Source of the DNA: Noviherbaspirillum galbum
GTDB taxonomy: Bacteria; Pseudomonadota; Gammaproteobacteria; Burkholderiales; Burkholderiaceae_D
Direction of reading: 5' to 3'
Assembly: GCF_010974945.1 (NCBI RefSeq)
Contig: NZ_JAAIVB010000037.1
Coordinates: forward strand, 273,616 to 337,615
Length of the DNA stretch: 64,000 bases
The notes under the pieces were generated by a model, which was not told the DNA's origin, made no database searches, and saw nothing but the letters and a program-made list of their open reading frames with translations. The position numbers and the translations under genes were made by a program. Within the stretch, counting starts at the first letter, position 1; every line of letters begins with the position of its first letter. Positions 18,470 to 30,695 of this stretch are shown piece after piece.

Positions 18470-19684
18470 TTACAGAACCTTCGCGATCGCGTCCACCACG
18501 GCATCGATGTTGCGCGAGTTCAGCGCTGCCACGCAGATGCGGCCGGTGTCCACGGCATAGATGGAAAACTCGTCACGCAGGCGGCCGACCTGTTCCTTCG
18601 TCAAGCCGGAGTAGGAAAACATGCCGCGCTGCTTGATGACGAAATCGAAATCGTGCGAGGGCGCCTTTTCCTTGAGCTTGCTGACCAGCGCCTTGCGCAT
18701 CTCGCGGATGCGCACGCGCATGCCGGCGAGTTCGTCTTCCCATACCTTGCGCAGTTCCGGGGTGGACAGGGCGGTTGCCACGACCTGGCCGCCATGGGTG
18801 GGCGGGTTGGAGTAGTTGGTGCGGATGACGCGCTTGAGCTGGGACAGCACGCGCGCAGCTTCCTCGGCGCTGGTGGCAACGATCGATAGGGCGCCGACGC
18901 GCTCGCCGTACAGCGAGAAGGACTTCGAGAAGGAGTTCGAGACGAACATCGCGCCGCCGGTCTCGGCGAAGCGGCGGACCACCTTGCCGTCCTCATCGAT
19001 GCCGTCGCCGAAGCCCTGGTAGGCCATGTCGAGGAAGGGGATCAGGCCGCGCTCGGAAACCACCTTGATCACATCGGTCCACTGGTCGTCGGTCAGGTCG
19101 GCACCGGTCGGGTTGTGGCAGCAGGCGTGCAGCACGACGATGGAACCCTTCGGCATCTCCTTGAGCGCGGACAGCATGCCGGCGAAGTTGACGCCGCGGG
19201 TTGCCGGATCGTAATACGGATAGTTGTTGACCTTGAAGCCGGCGGACTCGAACAGCGCGCGGTGGTTTTCCCAGCTCGGATCGCTGATCCAAACCTGCGA
19301 CTCGGGGGCGAAGCGCTTGAGGAAATCGGCGCCCAGCTTGAGCGCGCCGGTGCCGCCGAGGGCCTGCGCCGTGACGGCGCGCTTCTCTTGAACAATCGCG
19401 CTGTCGGCACCAAATACGAGTTCTTGGACCGCCTTGTCATACGCCGCCAGGCCCTCGATGGGCAGGTAGGTGCGCGGCGTTGCCTTTTCCATCAGTTGCG
19501 CTTCCGATTTCTTCACGCATTCCAGCAGCGGCACCTTGCCGTTGTCGTCGTAATAGACGCCGACGCCGAGGTTGACCTTGTTCGGGTTCTTGTCGGCGTT
19601 GAATGCTTCGGTAATGCCCAGGATCGGGTCGCGCGGCGCCATGTCGACGGCGGCAAAGGGGGAGGCGGCTTGAGTTTGGCTCAT
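18470..19684 (-). CDS. Aspartate/aromatic amino acid aminotransferase (class I)
   Basis: 404 residues, fold-type I PLP enzyme. The PLP Schiff-base Lys lies in SNSFSKSFSLYGERVGAL. The substrate and cofactor segments VVLHACCHNPTGADLTDDQW and FLDMAYQGFGDG are typical of the AspC/TyrB subgroup, which transfers amino groups between aspartate or aromatic acids and 2-oxoglutarate. AspC and TyrB cannot be separated by eye. The start MSQTQAASPFAAVDMAPRDP at 19684 fits the family; the open frame extends upstream but without conservation. It is divergent from uvrB with a gap of about 130 bases. Confidence 0.92.
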   Translation of the reverse strand: MSQTQAASPFAAVDMAPRDPILGITEAFNADKNPNKVNLGVGVYYDDNGKVPLLECVKKSEAQLMEKATPRTYLPIEGLAAYDKAVQELVFGADSAIVQEKRAVTAQALGGTGALKLGADFLKRFAPESQVWISDPSWENHRALFESAGFKVNNYPYYDPATRGVNFAGMLSALKEMPKGSIVVLHACCHNPTGADLTDDQWTDVIKVVSERGLIPFLDMAYQGFGDGIDEDGKVVRRFAETGGAMFVSNSFSKSFSLYGERVGALSIVATSAEEAARVLSQLKRVIRTNYSNPPTHGGQVVATALSTPELRKVWEDELAGMRVRIREMRKALVSKLKEKAPSHDFDFVIKQRGMFSYSGLTKEQVGRLRDEFSIYAVDTGRICVAALNSRNIDAVVDAIAKVL

Positions 19685-19817
19685 CGTGATAACATGAAAA
19701 GTTGGCTGCGGAATACTGGCAGGCGGTCGACCAGGACGGCAGCGGGTTGTAGTGGGTTTCGTGCGGAAATGCTCGAGCTTGGCTGCAACCAATTATTCTA
19801 GCAAAGGTCGAAGTGAC

Positions 19818-21911
<2,094 letters not shown>

Positions 21912-22036
21912 CCGGCCGGCTCGCCGGCGGTCGGCAACGATCGCCTTGATGGCCGGCGCGGTTTCGGTGGCGGCGGTGGCATGAGATGTGCGGAACACGC
22001 GAGGTACAATCGGCGCTTTCCTTTTTTGCCACGGCC

Positions 22037-22834
22037 ATGACTTCCAGACTTCCCGCCGCCATCCGCGATGCCCTGAAACTCGCCGACCCATCCTGGCAAG
22101 CCATCCTCGAAGCAGGACTGCAGGCCATGGACGCCGCCGATCCTGCCTATCTGCCTGCTCTCGCTTCCAGCCACTACCTGCCCACCCGCGGCCGACTGTT
22201 TGCCGCGTTCACCCTGCCGCTCCGGCAGGTGCGCTACGTGCTCGTGGGCGAGGGGCCCTATCCCCGCGAGGAAAGCGCTACCGGCGTCTGCTTCATGGAC
22301 GGCGCGGTCGAAACCCTGTGGTCCGAGAAAGGGCTTTCCAAACAAGTGAACCGCGCCACCTCGCTGCGCAATTTCATGAAGATGCTGCTGGTTGCGGAGG
22401 GCGAGCTTCGCGAGGAAGCGACCTCAGGCGACGTGATGGCCGGCGTGGCCGGCAAGGCGACGGCGGCTGGCTCGCCCTACATCCAGTCATTGACCGAGTT
22501 GCAGGCGGCGCTGACGCGCCACGGCTTCCTGCTGCTGAACGCCAGCCTCGTGTTCCGGGAAGAGGTCGCCCCGGTGAAGGACGCGCGCGCGTGGCAGCCT
22601 TTCCTCAAGGTGGTTCTCGAGGCGCTTGCCGACGCGGACCACGCTGCGGGACATCCGCCCACGCTGGTCCTCTGGGGCAAGATCGCGGAGCAGCTCAAGG
22701 GGCTTGCGGCGACTGCGCGGTTTCCCCACGCCGTTTCCGAGCATCCTTACAACCTCAGCTTCATCGGCAACAAGATCATGCAAGGATTGTTCGGTCCCAT
22801 GCGCCTGCTTTTCCGCGAGACGGAAATGGCGTGA
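22037..22834 (+). CDS. Uracil-DNA glycosylase-fold protein with altered active site
   Basis: 265 residues. The order of Ung elements is kept: the water-activating loop position RYVLVGEGPYPREESATGVCF, the LLLNASLVFREEV strand, LVLWGKIAEQLKGL, and the late His motif SEHPYNLSF followed by LFGPMRLLF. In family-1 Ung the loop is GQDPYH; here it is GEGPYP, so the catalytic Asp is Gly73 and the loop His is Pro76. Classical hydrolysis of uracil would be impaired. It may be a divergent glycosylase, a DNA-binding remnant, or act on another base. It follows uvrB by 125 bases, so a repair context is plausible. Confidence 0.68.
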   Translation: MTSRLPAAIRDALKLADPSWQAILEAGLQAMDAADPAYLPALASSHYLPTRGRLFAAFTLPLRQVRYVLVGEGPYPREESATGVCFMDGAVETLWSEKGLSKQVNRATSLRNFMKMLLVAEGELREEATSGDVMAGVAGKATAAGSPYIQSLTELQAALTRHGFLLLNASLVFREEVAPVKDARAWQPFLKVVLEALADADHAAGHPPTLVLWGKIAEQLKGLAATARFPHAVSEHPYNLSFIGNKIMQGLFGPMRLLFRETEMA

Positions 22835-22984
22835 GGAAAAATCCGGCAGCGTGCGTGGCGTTTGAGCAATGCCCGGGCGGACTCCGTCGAGACTTTGTTA
22901 CAAATCATCATCAATGCTCGGAAAATCCCTTCTACTGGTGGCAGTGTTGCCAGCATGGCATGAACGAAGGAAAGGACGTGATCG

Positions 22985-23473
22985 ATGGACAAGATGAGGA
23001 TCCTGTTTGTCTGCATGGGTAATATCTGCCGCTCTCCGACTGCGGAGGGGGTGATGCGGCACATGATCCGCCATGCCGGGCTGGACGACCTGATCGACGT
23101 CGATTCCGCCGGCACACATGGCTATTTCATCGGCGCGCCTCCCGATCCGCGTGCCCTCGTCACCGCCCAGCGCCGTGGCTACGACCTGTCCGATCTGCGC
23201 GGGCGCCTGCTTGTGCCTGATGATTTCGAGCGCTTCGACCTCCTGCTGGCCATGGACTTCACCAACCTCGACAAGCTGCAGACCTTGTGTCCTTCGCAGT
23301 ACCAGTCCAAGGTGGGCATGCTAATGGGTTATGCCCGCAAGCACAAATCGCCCGTGGTTCCCGATCCTTATGATCGCGGTCCGGCGGAATTCGAACGGGT
23401 GCTCGACTACATCGAAGACGCTTGCAGCGGCCTGCTCAGGGCGCTGGAACACAGCAGCGTGGTGCTCGGCTAA
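22985..23473 (+). CDS. Low molecular weight protein tyrosine phosphatase
   Basis: 162 residues. The P-loop CMGNICRSPTAEG near residues 10-22 contains the Cys-x5-Arg signature, and the general-acid Asp lies in VPDPYDRG, the DPYD motif of the family. The family dephosphorylates protein tyrosines, often of exopolysaccharide tyrosine kinases. No kinase or polysaccharide cluster is nearby, so it is probably the housekeeping Wzb/YfkJ-like enzyme. Start at MDKMRILFVCMGN, with GGAC-rich sequence upstream and no ideal ribosome site. Confidence 0.93.
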   Translation: MDKMRILFVCMGNICRSPTAEGVMRHMIRHAGLDDLIDVDSAGTHGYFIGAPPDPRALVTAQRRGYDLSDLRGRLLVPDDFERFDLLLAMDFTNLDKLQTLCPSQYQSKVGMLMGYARKHKSPVVPDPYDRGPAEFERVLDYIEDACSGLLRALEHSSVVLG

Positions 23474-23855
23474 GTCCGGTACCAGGCGCCGGGTCATCTG
23501 CCGGCATACCCACACGGACCGCCGTCAAGGCGGTCTTTGCCTTTCCGGCGCATGCATCGCTTCCTCGGCTGGGCAATCGCGCGTTGTCCGGATGTGTAAA
23601 TTTTGCACGCGCCGCATAGCGAATTTTCCGAGACGTCGGGCAATACCGGTCCGCTGAAAAACTCCCTTCACGCTGTTCGCTCTAGCTCAATGACGGGCTG
23701 GAACCTATCTCCGCGGACTTGTTGTCGAATTGGCAAAGGCGGAGCGCCGCAGTGTCGTTCCAGTAAATTCCCCGCCCATGCCTGCGTAGGGAAGGGTAGT
23801 GGGCCTGGCTGGTATGAGGTTTGCGTCAGCGTCTCTCAGGGATAAGTCAACTTAA
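23474..23855. other. 382-base intergenic region
   Basis: A short hairpin GACCGCC/GGCGGTC (23517-23535), followed by TTTGCCTTTCC, probably ends the phosphatase transcript. Beyond it nothing is recognised up to the gene at 23856. Confidence 0.45.
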
Positions 23856-24959
23856 ATGCGGATGATCATGAAACCCGTGTCGGCATGCATCACCTTTCTA
23901 GCCATGCTCCCTATGCTCCAAGCTTGGGCGCAAGAGATCGCCGATCCGCGGGCCACAGGAGGCGAGCCTGAAAACGCCACGGCGGATGGCAACAACGTGT
24001 CGTTCCCGGTCGAAACATTGACCGGCATGCCTGTCGACGTCCCGCCAGCGTCCCCTGGACCGGCCTCCGGAGCTATATGGAAGTCGCGCAATCTCGATCT
24101 TTCGGTGACCGCGGACCTCAAGGCCAATGCGCGGCCCCTTCTCGATACGCCCGCGCCCAGCATGGGGATGCGGGCGCGTTACCTTTCTCCGCTCGGCGTT
24201 CCGGGCACGCTCTCGGGTTTCGTCGGTTCCGGCGTGGATCCCGCCTTCGGTCCGCCGGCATCAGGCATGCGGGCCATCGCCGGCGTGGACTCTGCCGAGC
24301 TGCGCCGCTCACCGAGCGCGACGAGGGCAGGGGAGGCGGCCAGCGTGCTGTCGGTCGGCTACGCGTGGCGCAACCTGACCCTGGAAGGGTCGACCTTTAC
24401 CAGCCAGGAGACCGAGGACCGGCGCCTTGCCGACAACAAGCAGTTCAGGCTCGATTCCAGTTCCACCAGGCTGTCCTACCAGCCCGTGCCGGAATGGACC
24501 TTCCAGCTCAGCCGGGGCAACCTGGGCGGCCAGGATCCGCTCGATCCTTATCTCGAAATCCGCCGTACCACCTTGTCGGCCACCTACCGCAAGGAACTGC
24601 AGGGCGCGCAGTGGCAGACCACCTTCGCATGGGGACGCTCGGTACGTCCGCAAGGCGAGCCGACGACAGGCTACATGGCGGAATCCACGCTGCACTTCGC
24701 GGGCAAGAATGCATTCTTCGGCCGGCTCGAACAGGCACGCAGCGACGAACTGATGCGGCAGAACGATGCCATGCGGCGCGAGCTGTTCACAACCAAGAAG
24801 CTGACGGTCGGCTACTACCATGAACTGCCGCCGCAAGGAACGATGAAGGTGGACGTCGGCGCGTTCGCCAGCCGGTACGTCATCCCATCCTATGCCACCA
24901 GTTCCTACGGCAGCGCACCCATGTCATTCATGGTGTTCTTGCGCGCCCGCTACCAGTAG
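23856..24959 (+). CDS. Putative outer-membrane beta-barrel protein, unknown
   Basis: 367 residues. A signal peptide (ACITFLAMLPMLQAWAQE) is followed by a Pro/Ala-rich, apparently disordered region to about residue 90. Then comes a long stretch of alternating polar and hydrophobic strands (VLSVGYAWRNLTLEGSTF, RLSYQPVPEWTFQLSRG, TTLSATYRKELQGAQWQTTF), ending in the aromatic-terminated MVFLRARYQ. That pattern suits an outer-membrane barrel. The GGQDPLDPYLEI segment resembles proteins found near copper-resistance loci, but no such genes are present here. An alternative start at 23868 would give a tidier signal peptide. Confidence 0.6.
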   Translation: MRMIMKPVSACITFLAMLPMLQAWAQEIADPRATGGEPENATADGNNVSFPVETLTGMPVDVPPASPGPASGAIWKSRNLDLSVTADLKANARPLLDTPAPSMGMRARYLSPLGVPGTLSGFVGSGVDPAFGPPASGMRAIAGVDSAELRRSPSATRAGEAASVLSVGYAWRNLTLEGSTFTSQETEDRRLADNKQFRLDSSSTRLSYQPVPEWTFQLSRGNLGGQDPLDPYLEIRRTTLSATYRKELQGAQWQTTFAWGRSVRPQGEPTTGYMAESTLHFAGKNAFFGRLEQARSDELMRQNDAMRRELFTTKKLTVGYYHELPPQGTMKVDVGAFASRYVIPSYATSSYGSAPMSFMVFLRARYQ

Positions 24960-25099
24960 CGGCGGCAGAGGGCGCATCCACGGGTGCGCCCGGACGCTTC
25001 CTGCAAATTATGAAATAATGCCGGACTTGCATTGCAGTGCACCAAGCGCTGCGCCAGCTATCCGCCTCTTCCTCCATCTCCTTCCCGTACGAATTTCTA

Positions 25100-25124
25100 A
25101 TACCTGACAAAAACGCTCAGGAAT
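25100..25124 (+). promoter_or_regulatory. IscR type 1 (Fe-S IscR) site 1
   Basis: The 25 bases begin ATACCTGAC and end CTCAGGAAT, close to the known type 1 pattern of ATA-SYYGAC, an A/T-rich centre and TCRGG-AT. It lies 73 bases before iscR, so autorepression by holo-IscR is expected. Confidence 0.65.
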
Positions 25125-25127
25125 GGT

Positions 25128-25152
25128 ATACTTGAGCAAAATGTTCGGGAAT
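25128..25152 (+). promoter_or_regulatory. IscR type 1 site 2
   Basis: The 25 bases begin ATACTTGAG and end TTCGGGAAT, spaced 28 bases (nearly three helical turns) from site 1. Tandem type 1 sites at iscR promoters are known from other proteobacteria. Confidence 0.65.
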
Positions 25153-25196
25153 TCAGAATATTCACGTTTTTCGGGTTTTCACTGGAGTACAGGACC

Positions 25197-25670
25197 ATGC
25201 GTCTGACGACCAAGGGACGTTTTGCCGTAACCGCGATGATCGACCTGGCCTTGCGCGAAGACAAGGGGCCGGTGACCCTGTCCGGCATCAGCCAGCGGCA
25301 GGAGATTTCCCTGTCCTACCTCGAGCAATTGTTCGGCAAGCTGCGCCGCCACGAAATCGTCGAGTCTGTGCGCGGCCCGGGCGGCGGCTACACGCTGGCG
25401 CGCAAGCCGGAAGACGTGACGGTTGCCGACATCATCATCGCGGTCGATGAGCCGCTGGATGCGACGCAGTGCGGCGGCAAGGAAAACTGCCACGGCACCA
25501 GCCACGAGCACGGCACGCGCTGCATGACCCATGACCTGTGGGCGACCCTGAACGCCAAGATGGTGGAATATCTCGATTCCGTTTCCCTTAAAGACCTCGT
25601 TGACCAGCAGAAGCAGCGCAATGCGGAAAACAGCGTCGTCGTGATGCACCGGCCGCACGTGGCTGCCTGA
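25197..25670 (+). CDS. iscR: Fe-S cluster assembly regulator IscR (Rrf2 family)
   Basis: 157 residues. N-terminal winged HTH ([47 protein letters not shown]) and the cluster loop [18 protein letters not shown] with three Cys and the following His, the ligands of the [2Fe-2S] cluster. Holo-IscR represses the isc operon; the apo form acts at type 2 sites. First gene of iscRSUA-hscBA-fdx-iscX, with two candidate type 1 sites just upstream. Confidence 0.97.
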   Translation: MRLTTKGRFAVTAMIDLALREDKGPVTLSGISQRQEISLSYLEQLFGKLRRHEIVESVRGPGGGYTLARKPEDVTVADIIIAVDEPLDATQCGGKENCHGTSHEHGTRCMTHDLWATLNAKMVEYLDSVSLKDLVDQQKQRNAENSVVVMHRPHVAA

Positions 25671-25692
25671 TCTGATTGGAGTGACTTACCCT

Positions 25693-26946
25693 ATGAACGC
25701 CCCCCTGGAAAAAAGCCTGATCGACACCCTCAAGGCGCCGCATTTTCCGATCTACATGGACTACTCCGCGACCACGCCGATCGACCCGCGCGTGGCCGAC
25801 AAGATGATTCCCTACCTGCGGGAGCAGTTCGGCAATCCGGCTTCCCGCAGCCACATGTACGGCTGGGAAGCGGAGAAGGCGGTCGAGCAGGCGCGTGAGG
25901 ACGTCGCTGCCCTCGTCAACGCCGACCCGCGCGAAATCATCTGGACCTCCGGCGCGACCGAGAGCAACAATCTCGCGCTCAAGGGCGCCGCGCATTTCTA
26001 CAAGACCAAGGGCAAGCACATCATCACGGTCAAGACCGAGCACAAGGCAGTCCTCGACACCGTGCGCGAACTCGAGCGCGAGGGCTATGAAGCCACCTAC
26101 CTGCAGCCGGACGACAACGGCCTGGTGACGGTCAAGCAGATCGAGGAAGCGATGCGTCCCGACACCATCCTCGTGTCCGTCATGCTGGTCAACAACGAGA
26201 TCGGCGTGATCCAGCCGATTCCCGAGATCGGCGAACTGTGCCGCTCCAAGGGCATCATCTTCCACTCGGACGCCGCGCAGGCGACCGGCAAAGTCGAGAT
26301 CGACCTCGAGAAGTGGAAGGTCGACCTGATGAGTTTTTCCGCCCACAAGACCTACGGCCCCAAGGGCATCGGCGCGCTCTACGTGCGCCGCAAGCCGCGC
26401 GTGCGCATCGAGGCGCAGATGCATGGCGGCGGCCACGAGCGGGGCTTGCGTTCCGGGACCCTGGCCACACATCAGATCGTGGGCATGGGCGAAGCCTTCC
26501 GCCTGGCGAAGGAAGAGATGAGCAGCGAACTCGAACGCATCCGCGCGCTGCGCGACCGCCTCGCCAAGGGACTGCTTGAGATCGAGGAAGTCTACGTCAA
26601 CGGCGACATGGAACACCGCGTGCCGCACAACCTCAACGTCAGCTTCAACTACGTCGAGGGCGAGTCGCTGATCATGGCGATCAAGGACATCGCGGTCTCG
26701 TCCGGCTCGGCCTGCACCTCGGCCAGCCTGGAACCGTCGTACGTGCTGCGCGCCCTGGGCCGCAGCGACGAACTTGCCCACAGTTCCATCCGCTTCACCA
26801 TCGGCCGCTTCACCACCGAGGAAGACATCGACTTCACCATCAACCTGCTGAAGTCCAAGGTCGGCAAGCTGCGCGAACTGTCGCCGCTTTGGGAAATGCA
26901 CAAGGACGGGATCGACCTGAGCACGATCCAGTGGGCCGCGCACTGA
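25693..26946 (+). CDS. iscS: Cysteine desulfurase IscS
   Basis: 417 residues. PLP enzyme that takes sulfur from L-cysteine and passes a persulfide to IscU and other acceptors. Motifs: [15 protein letters not shown] at the N-terminus, Schiff-base Lys in [19 protein letters not shown], and the mobile catalytic Cys loop [21 protein letters not shown]. The C-terminus contains the acceptor-docking region. The ATG at 25693 is preferred to a GTG at 25681 because the GGAG ribosome site directly abuts the GTG. IscS carries about 10 extra N-terminal residues ([10 protein letters not shown]). Confidence 0.98.
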   Translation: MNAPLEKSLIDTLKAPHFPIYMDYSATTPIDPRVADKMIPYLREQFGNPASRSHMYGWEAEKAVEQAREDVAALVNADPREIIWTSGATESNNLALKGAAHFYKTKGKHIITVKTEHKAVLDTVRELEREGYEATYLQPDDNGLVTVKQIEEAMRPDTILVSVMLVNNEIGVIQPIPEIGELCRSKGIIFHSDAAQATGKVEIDLEKWKVDLMSFSAHKTYGPKGIGALYVRRKPRVRIEAQMHGGGHERGLRSGTLATHQIVGMGEAFRLAKEEMSSELERIRALRDRLAKGLLEIEEVYVNGDMEHRVPHNLNVSFNYVEGESLIMAIKDIAVSSGSACTSASLEPSYVLRALGRSDELAHSSIRFTIGRFTTEEDIDFTINLLKSKVGKLRELSPLWEMHKDGIDLSTIQWAAH

Positions 26947-26977
26947 ACCGGCAACGTCACAGATAAAGGAGCACATC

Positions 26978-27376
26978 ATGTCTTACTCTGAAAAAGTTCT
27001 CGATCACTACGAAAATCCCCGCAACGTCGGTTCCTTCGAAAAGGGCGACGAGACCATCGGCACCGGCATGGTCGGCGCTCCGGCCTGCGGCGACGTCATG
27101 AAGCTGCAGATCAAGGTCGGCGCCAACGGCGTGATCGAAGATGCGAAGTTCAAGACCTACGGCTGCGGCTCGGCCATCGCTTCCTCCTCGCTCGTGACCG
27201 AGTGGGTCAAGGGCAAGACGCTGGACGAGGCAATGTCGATCAAGAACACCCAGATCGCCGAGGAACTGGCGCTGCCGCCGGTGAAAATCCACTGCTCCAT
27301 CCTCGCCGAAGACGCGATCAAGGCAGCGGTGCAGGACTACAAGGCCAAGCACGGTTCCGAAACCACGGCGGCCTGA
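26978..27376 (+). CDS. iscU: Fe-S scaffold protein IscU
   Basis: 132 residues with the three cluster-ligand cysteines in conserved settings: GAPACGDVMK (with the Asp that tunes cluster release), YGCGSAIASSS and IHCSILAEDAI. The HscA recognition segment LPPVK just before the last Cys is intact. IscU builds [2Fe-2S] clusters using sulfur from IscS and hands them on with HscBA. The ribosome site AAAGGAG is well placed. Normal length. Confidence 0.98.
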   Translation: MSYSEKVLDHYENPRNVGSFEKGDETIGTGMVGAPACGDVMKLQIKVGANGVIEDAKFKTYGCGSAIASSSLVTEWVKGKTLDEAMSIKNTQIAEELALPPVKIHCSILAEDAIKAAVQDYKAKHGSETTAA

Positions 27377-27412
27377 GCGGGACAGCGATACAGCAAGACA
27401 GGAAACGAGGAC

Positions 27413-27736
27413 ATGGCAATCACTCTGACTGAAAAAGCGGCAAAGCACGTCAATCGCTACATCGAGCGTCGCGGCAAGGGCATCGGCCTGCGATTCGGCG
27501 TGCGCACCACCGGCTGTTCCGGCCTGGCTTACAAGCTGGAATACGTGGACGAGAGCGCGCCCGAAGACGAGGTGTTCGAGTCGCACGGCGTCAAGGTGTT
27601 CGTCGATCCGAAGAGCCTGCCCTACATCGACGGCACCCAGCTCGACTTCGCGCGCGAGGGCTTGAACGAAGGATTCAGGTTCAACAACCCCAACGTGAAA
27701 GACGAGTGCGGCTGCGGAGAAAGCTTCCGCATCTGA
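27413..27736 (+). CDS. iscA: Fe-S assembly A-type carrier IscA
   Basis: 107 residues with the A-type signature cysteines [13 protein letters not shown] and the C-terminal [11 protein letters not shown] pair. A-type carriers help deliver iron or assemble [4Fe-4S] clusters. Follows iscU by 36 bases within the isc operon. Normal size. Confidence 0.97.
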   Translation: MAITLTEKAAKHVNRYIERRGKGIGLRFGVRTTGCSGLAYKLEYVDESAPEDEVFESHGVKVFVDPKSLPYIDGTQLDFAREGLNEGFRFNNPNVKDECGCGESFRI

Positions 27737-27820
27737 CGGCAGTTCGCCGGGGCCATCCGCCCGACGACGCCAGGACTCGCATGAAGCCTGTCTCGACAGG
27801 CTTTTCTCATAATTAGGCGC

Positions 27821-28336
27821 ATGGAAAATCACTTCGACCTGTTTCACCTGCCGCAGCAATTCGCCATCGACGCCGGCCAGCTCGACAAGGCGTATCGCGA
27901 GGTGCAAGGACGCGTGCATCCGGATCGCTTCGCCAACGCGACCGACGCCGAGAAGCGCGTCGCGATGCAATGGGCGACGCGTGCCAACGAGGCCTACCAG
28001 ACGCTCAAGAACCCGTACAAGCGCGCAAGGTACCTCTGCGAGCTCAACGGCGTCGACCTGCAGATCGAGTCGAATACCGCCATGCCGGGCGATTTCCTGA
28101 TGCAGCAGCTCGAATGGCGCGAATCGCTCGCCGATGCGAAGGCCATCAAGGACGTGACCGCCCTCGAGGTGCTCCAGGAAGACGTGGAAACGGCGCGCAA
28201 GCAGGAGGTCGAGCGCATCGGCAGGCTGCTCGACGCGAAGCAGTTCAACGACGCCGGCGCGGGCGTGCGGAAACTGATGTTCCTGGAAAAATTCTCGATC
28301 GAAATCTCGCATCACATCGATCAGCTCGACGGCTGA
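27821..28336 (+). CDS. hscB: Co-chaperone HscB (J-domain)
   Basis: 171 residues. The J-domain has the HPD motif in VHPDRFANATDAEKR, followed by ANEAYQTLKNPYKRARYLCEL. The C-terminal three-helix part binds IscU. HscB stimulates the HscA ATPase and delivers IscU to it. A short hairpin-like repeat (CCTGTCTCGACAGG) lies just before the start, in the 84-base gap after iscA, and could tune expression within the operon. Confidence 0.96.
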   Translation: MENHFDLFHLPQQFAIDAGQLDKAYREVQGRVHPDRFANATDAEKRVAMQWATRANEAYQTLKNPYKRARYLCELNGVDLQIESNTAMPGDFLMQQLEWRESLADAKAIKDVTALEVLQEDVETARKQEVERIGRLLDAKQFNDAGAGVRKLMFLEKFSIEISHHIDQLDG

Positions 28337-28407
28337 ATCCAGCCCGCCGCGCCGACGGCCGAGACGATGCCGCCTCAAGCACATGACACACCGGACAAGA
28401 ACATAAC

Positions 28408-30273
28408 ATGGCCCTACTGCAGATCGCCGAACCAGGCATGTCGACCGCTCCCCACCAGCACAGGCTGGCGGTGGGCATCGACCTCGGCACCACCAATTCG
28501 CTCGTTGCCACCGTGCGCAACAGCATTCCCGAAGTGCTGAGCGACGAGGAAGGGCGCGCCTTGCTGCCGTCCATCGTGCGCTACCTTGCCAACGGCCATG
28601 CGAACATTGGCTACAAGGCGCAGGCCGCGCAGACCACCGATCCCAAGAACACCATCGTTTCCGTCAAGCGCTTCATGGGGCGCGGACTGAAGGACATTCC
28701 CTACGCGGAAAACCTGCCCTACGACTTCGTCGACGCGCCCGGCATGGTGCAGCTCAGGACGGCGGCAGGCACCAAGAGTCCGGTCGAGGTGTCGGCGGAA
28801 ATCCTTGCCACGCTGCGCCAGCGCGCCGAGGATGCGCTGGGTGACGAACTCGTCGGCGCGGTCATCACGGTGCCGGCCTATTTCGACGATGCGCAGCGCC
28901 AGGCCACCAAGGACGCGGCCAAGCTCGCCGGCCTGAACGTGCTGCGCCTGCTCAACGAACCCACGGCGGCCGCCATCGCCTACGGCCTCGACCATGGTTC
29001 CGAAGGCGTCTACGCGGTCTATGACCTCGGCGGCGGCACCTTCGACATCTCCATCCTCAAGCTCACCAAGGGCGTGTTCGAGGTGCTGTCCACCGGCGGC
29101 GATTCCGCGCTCGGCGGCGACGACTTCGACCACCGCCTGCTGTGCTGGATGATCGAGCGCGAGAAACTCGCGCCGCTGTCGGACAAGGACATGCGTTTGC
29201 TGATGGTCAAGGCGCGCGAGGCCAAGGAGTTGCTGTCCACCCAGTCCGAGGTGCACATCGATGCCGTGCTCAACTCGGGCGAGGAAGTGCACCAGTCGCT
29301 CAGCGCCGCGACCTTCGCCGAGATCACCCAGCATCTCGTCGCCAAGACCATGACGCCGACGAAGAAGGCCCTGCGCGATGCGGGACTGACGGTGGATGAC
29401 GTCGACGGCGTGGTGCTGGTTGGCGGCGCCACGCGCATGCCTCACATCCGCAAGGCAGTCGGCGACCTGTTCCAGACGACGCCCCTGGCCAACATCGACC
29501 CGGACAAGGTGGTCGCGCTCGGCGCCGCCGTCCAGGCCAACCTGCTCGCGGGCAACCGCGCGGCGGGCGACGACTGGCTGCTGCTCGACGTCATTCCGCT
29601 GTCGCTCGGCATCGAAACGATGGGCGGGCTGGTCGAGAAAGTCATTCCGCGGAACTCCACTATTCCCTGCGCGCGCGCGCAGGAGTTCACCACCTTCAAG
29701 GACGGGCAGACCGCGATGGCGATCCACGTGGTTCAGGGTGAACGCGAACTGGTGAGCGACTGCCGCTCGCTTGCACGCTTCGAGTTGCGCGGCATTCCGC
29801 CGATGGCGGCCGGCGCGGCGCGCATCCGCGTGACCTACCAGGTGGATGCCGACGGCCTGCTGTCGGTGTCGGCGCGTGAATTGCGGTCCAACGTGGAATC
29901 GTCGATCAGCGTCAAGCCCTCCTACGGACTCGCCGACGACGACATCGCCCGCATGCTGCAGGAATCCTTCACCTCGGCTGACGTCGACATGAAGCAGCGC
30001 GCCTTGCGGGAGGAGCAGGTAGAAGCCGAGCGCATCCTGCTGGCCACGCAATCGGCGCTGGACGCGGACGGCGACCTGCTCGACGCGGCCGAACGCGCCG
30101 AGCTCGACAAGCTCATGCAGCAGGTGCGCGACACCGTCGGCGGCGAGGACCATGACGCGATCAAGGCGGCGGTCGAAGCCCTCGCGCACGGCACCGAGGA
30201 ATTTGCGGGCCGCCGCATGGACAAGAGCGTGCGCGCCGCCCTGGCCGGCCGCAAGCTGGACGAAATCGCCTGA
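28408..30273 (+). CDS. hscA: Fe-S assembly chaperone HscA (Hsp70)
   Basis: 621 residues. Hsp70 nucleotide-binding domain with [31 protein letters not shown] and [18 protein letters not shown]. The substrate-binding domain starts after the [14 protein letters not shown] linker. It binds the LPPVK motif of IscU and drives cluster transfer. A 15-residue N-terminal extension ([17 protein letters not shown]) precedes the conserved core and is common in betaproteobacteria. Follows hscB by 71 bases. Confidence 0.97.
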   Translation: MALLQIAEPGMSTAPHQHRLAVGIDLGTTNSLVATVRNSIPEVLSDEEGRALLPSIVRYLANGHANIGYKAQAAQTTDPKNTIVSVKRFMGRGLKDIPYAENLPYDFVDAPGMVQLRTAAGTKSPVEVSAEILATLRQRAEDALGDELVGAVITVPAYFDDAQRQATKDAAKLAGLNVLRLLNEPTAAAIAYGLDHGSEGVYAVYDLGGGTFDISILKLTKGVFEVLSTGGDSALGGDDFDHRLLCWMIEREKLAPLSDKDMRLLMVKAREAKELLSTQSEVHIDAVLNSGEEVHQSLSAATFAEITQHLVAKTMTPTKKALRDAGLTVDDVDGVVLVGGATRMPHIRKAVGDLFQTTPLANIDPDKVVALGAAVQANLLAGNRAAGDDWLLLDVIPLSLGIETMGGLVEKVIPRNSTIPCARAQEFTTFKDGQTAMAIHVVQGERELVSDCRSLARFELRGIPPMAAGAARIRVTYQVDADGLLSVSARELRSNVESSISVKPSYGLADDDIARMLQESFTSADVDMKQRALREEQVEAERILLATQSALDADGDLLDAAERAELDKLMQQVRDTVGGEDHDAIKAAVEALAHGTEEFAGRRMDKSVRAALAGRKLDEIA

Positions 30274-30322
30274 GGACTGCCTGCCGGCAGTGCTTTCGGA
30301 TACATCACTAGAAAGGTAAAAC

Positions 30323-30661
30323 GTGGCACAGATCGTTGTTCTTCCCCATCATGAATTGTGTCCCGACGGGGCCGTCATCGAAGCGCCGGCCGGCAAGTCG
30401 GTCTGCGACGCGCTGCTCGAGAACGATATCGACATCGAGCATGCCTGCGAAAAGTCCTGCGCCTGCACGACCTGCCACGTGATCGTGCGCGAAGGTTTCG
30501 ATTCGCTCAATGAAGCCGAGGAAAAGGAAGAAGACCTGCTGGACAAGGCCTGGGGCCTGGAAGCGAATTCCCGCCTGTCCTGCCAGGCTATCGTCGGCAG
30601 CGAAGACCTGGTGGTCGAAATTCCGAAATACACCATCAACCACGCCAGCGAAAAGCACTGA
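30323..30661 (+). CDS. fdx: [2Fe-2S] ferredoxin of the isc operon
   Basis: 112 residues. Adrenodoxin-type ferredoxin with the cluster cysteines in [19 protein letters not shown] and the fourth in [10 protein letters not shown]. It supplies electrons for cluster assembly on IscU. The acidic [17 protein letters not shown] segment is the partner-docking surface in this family. Follows hscA by about 50 bases. Confidence 0.97.
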   Translation: MAQIVVLPHHELCPDGAVIEAPAGKSVCDALLENDIDIEHACEKSCACTTCHVIVREGFDSLNEAEEKEEDLLDKAWGLEANSRLSCQAIVGSEDLVVEIPKYTINHASEKH

Positions 30662-30695
30662 CGCGCCCTTGCACGTCATTGCGCGGAGACACGCC

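Noticed and set aside
28414..30189. 591-codon minus-strand open frame opposite hscA
   Set aside because: Antisense to hscA; no recognisable domain.
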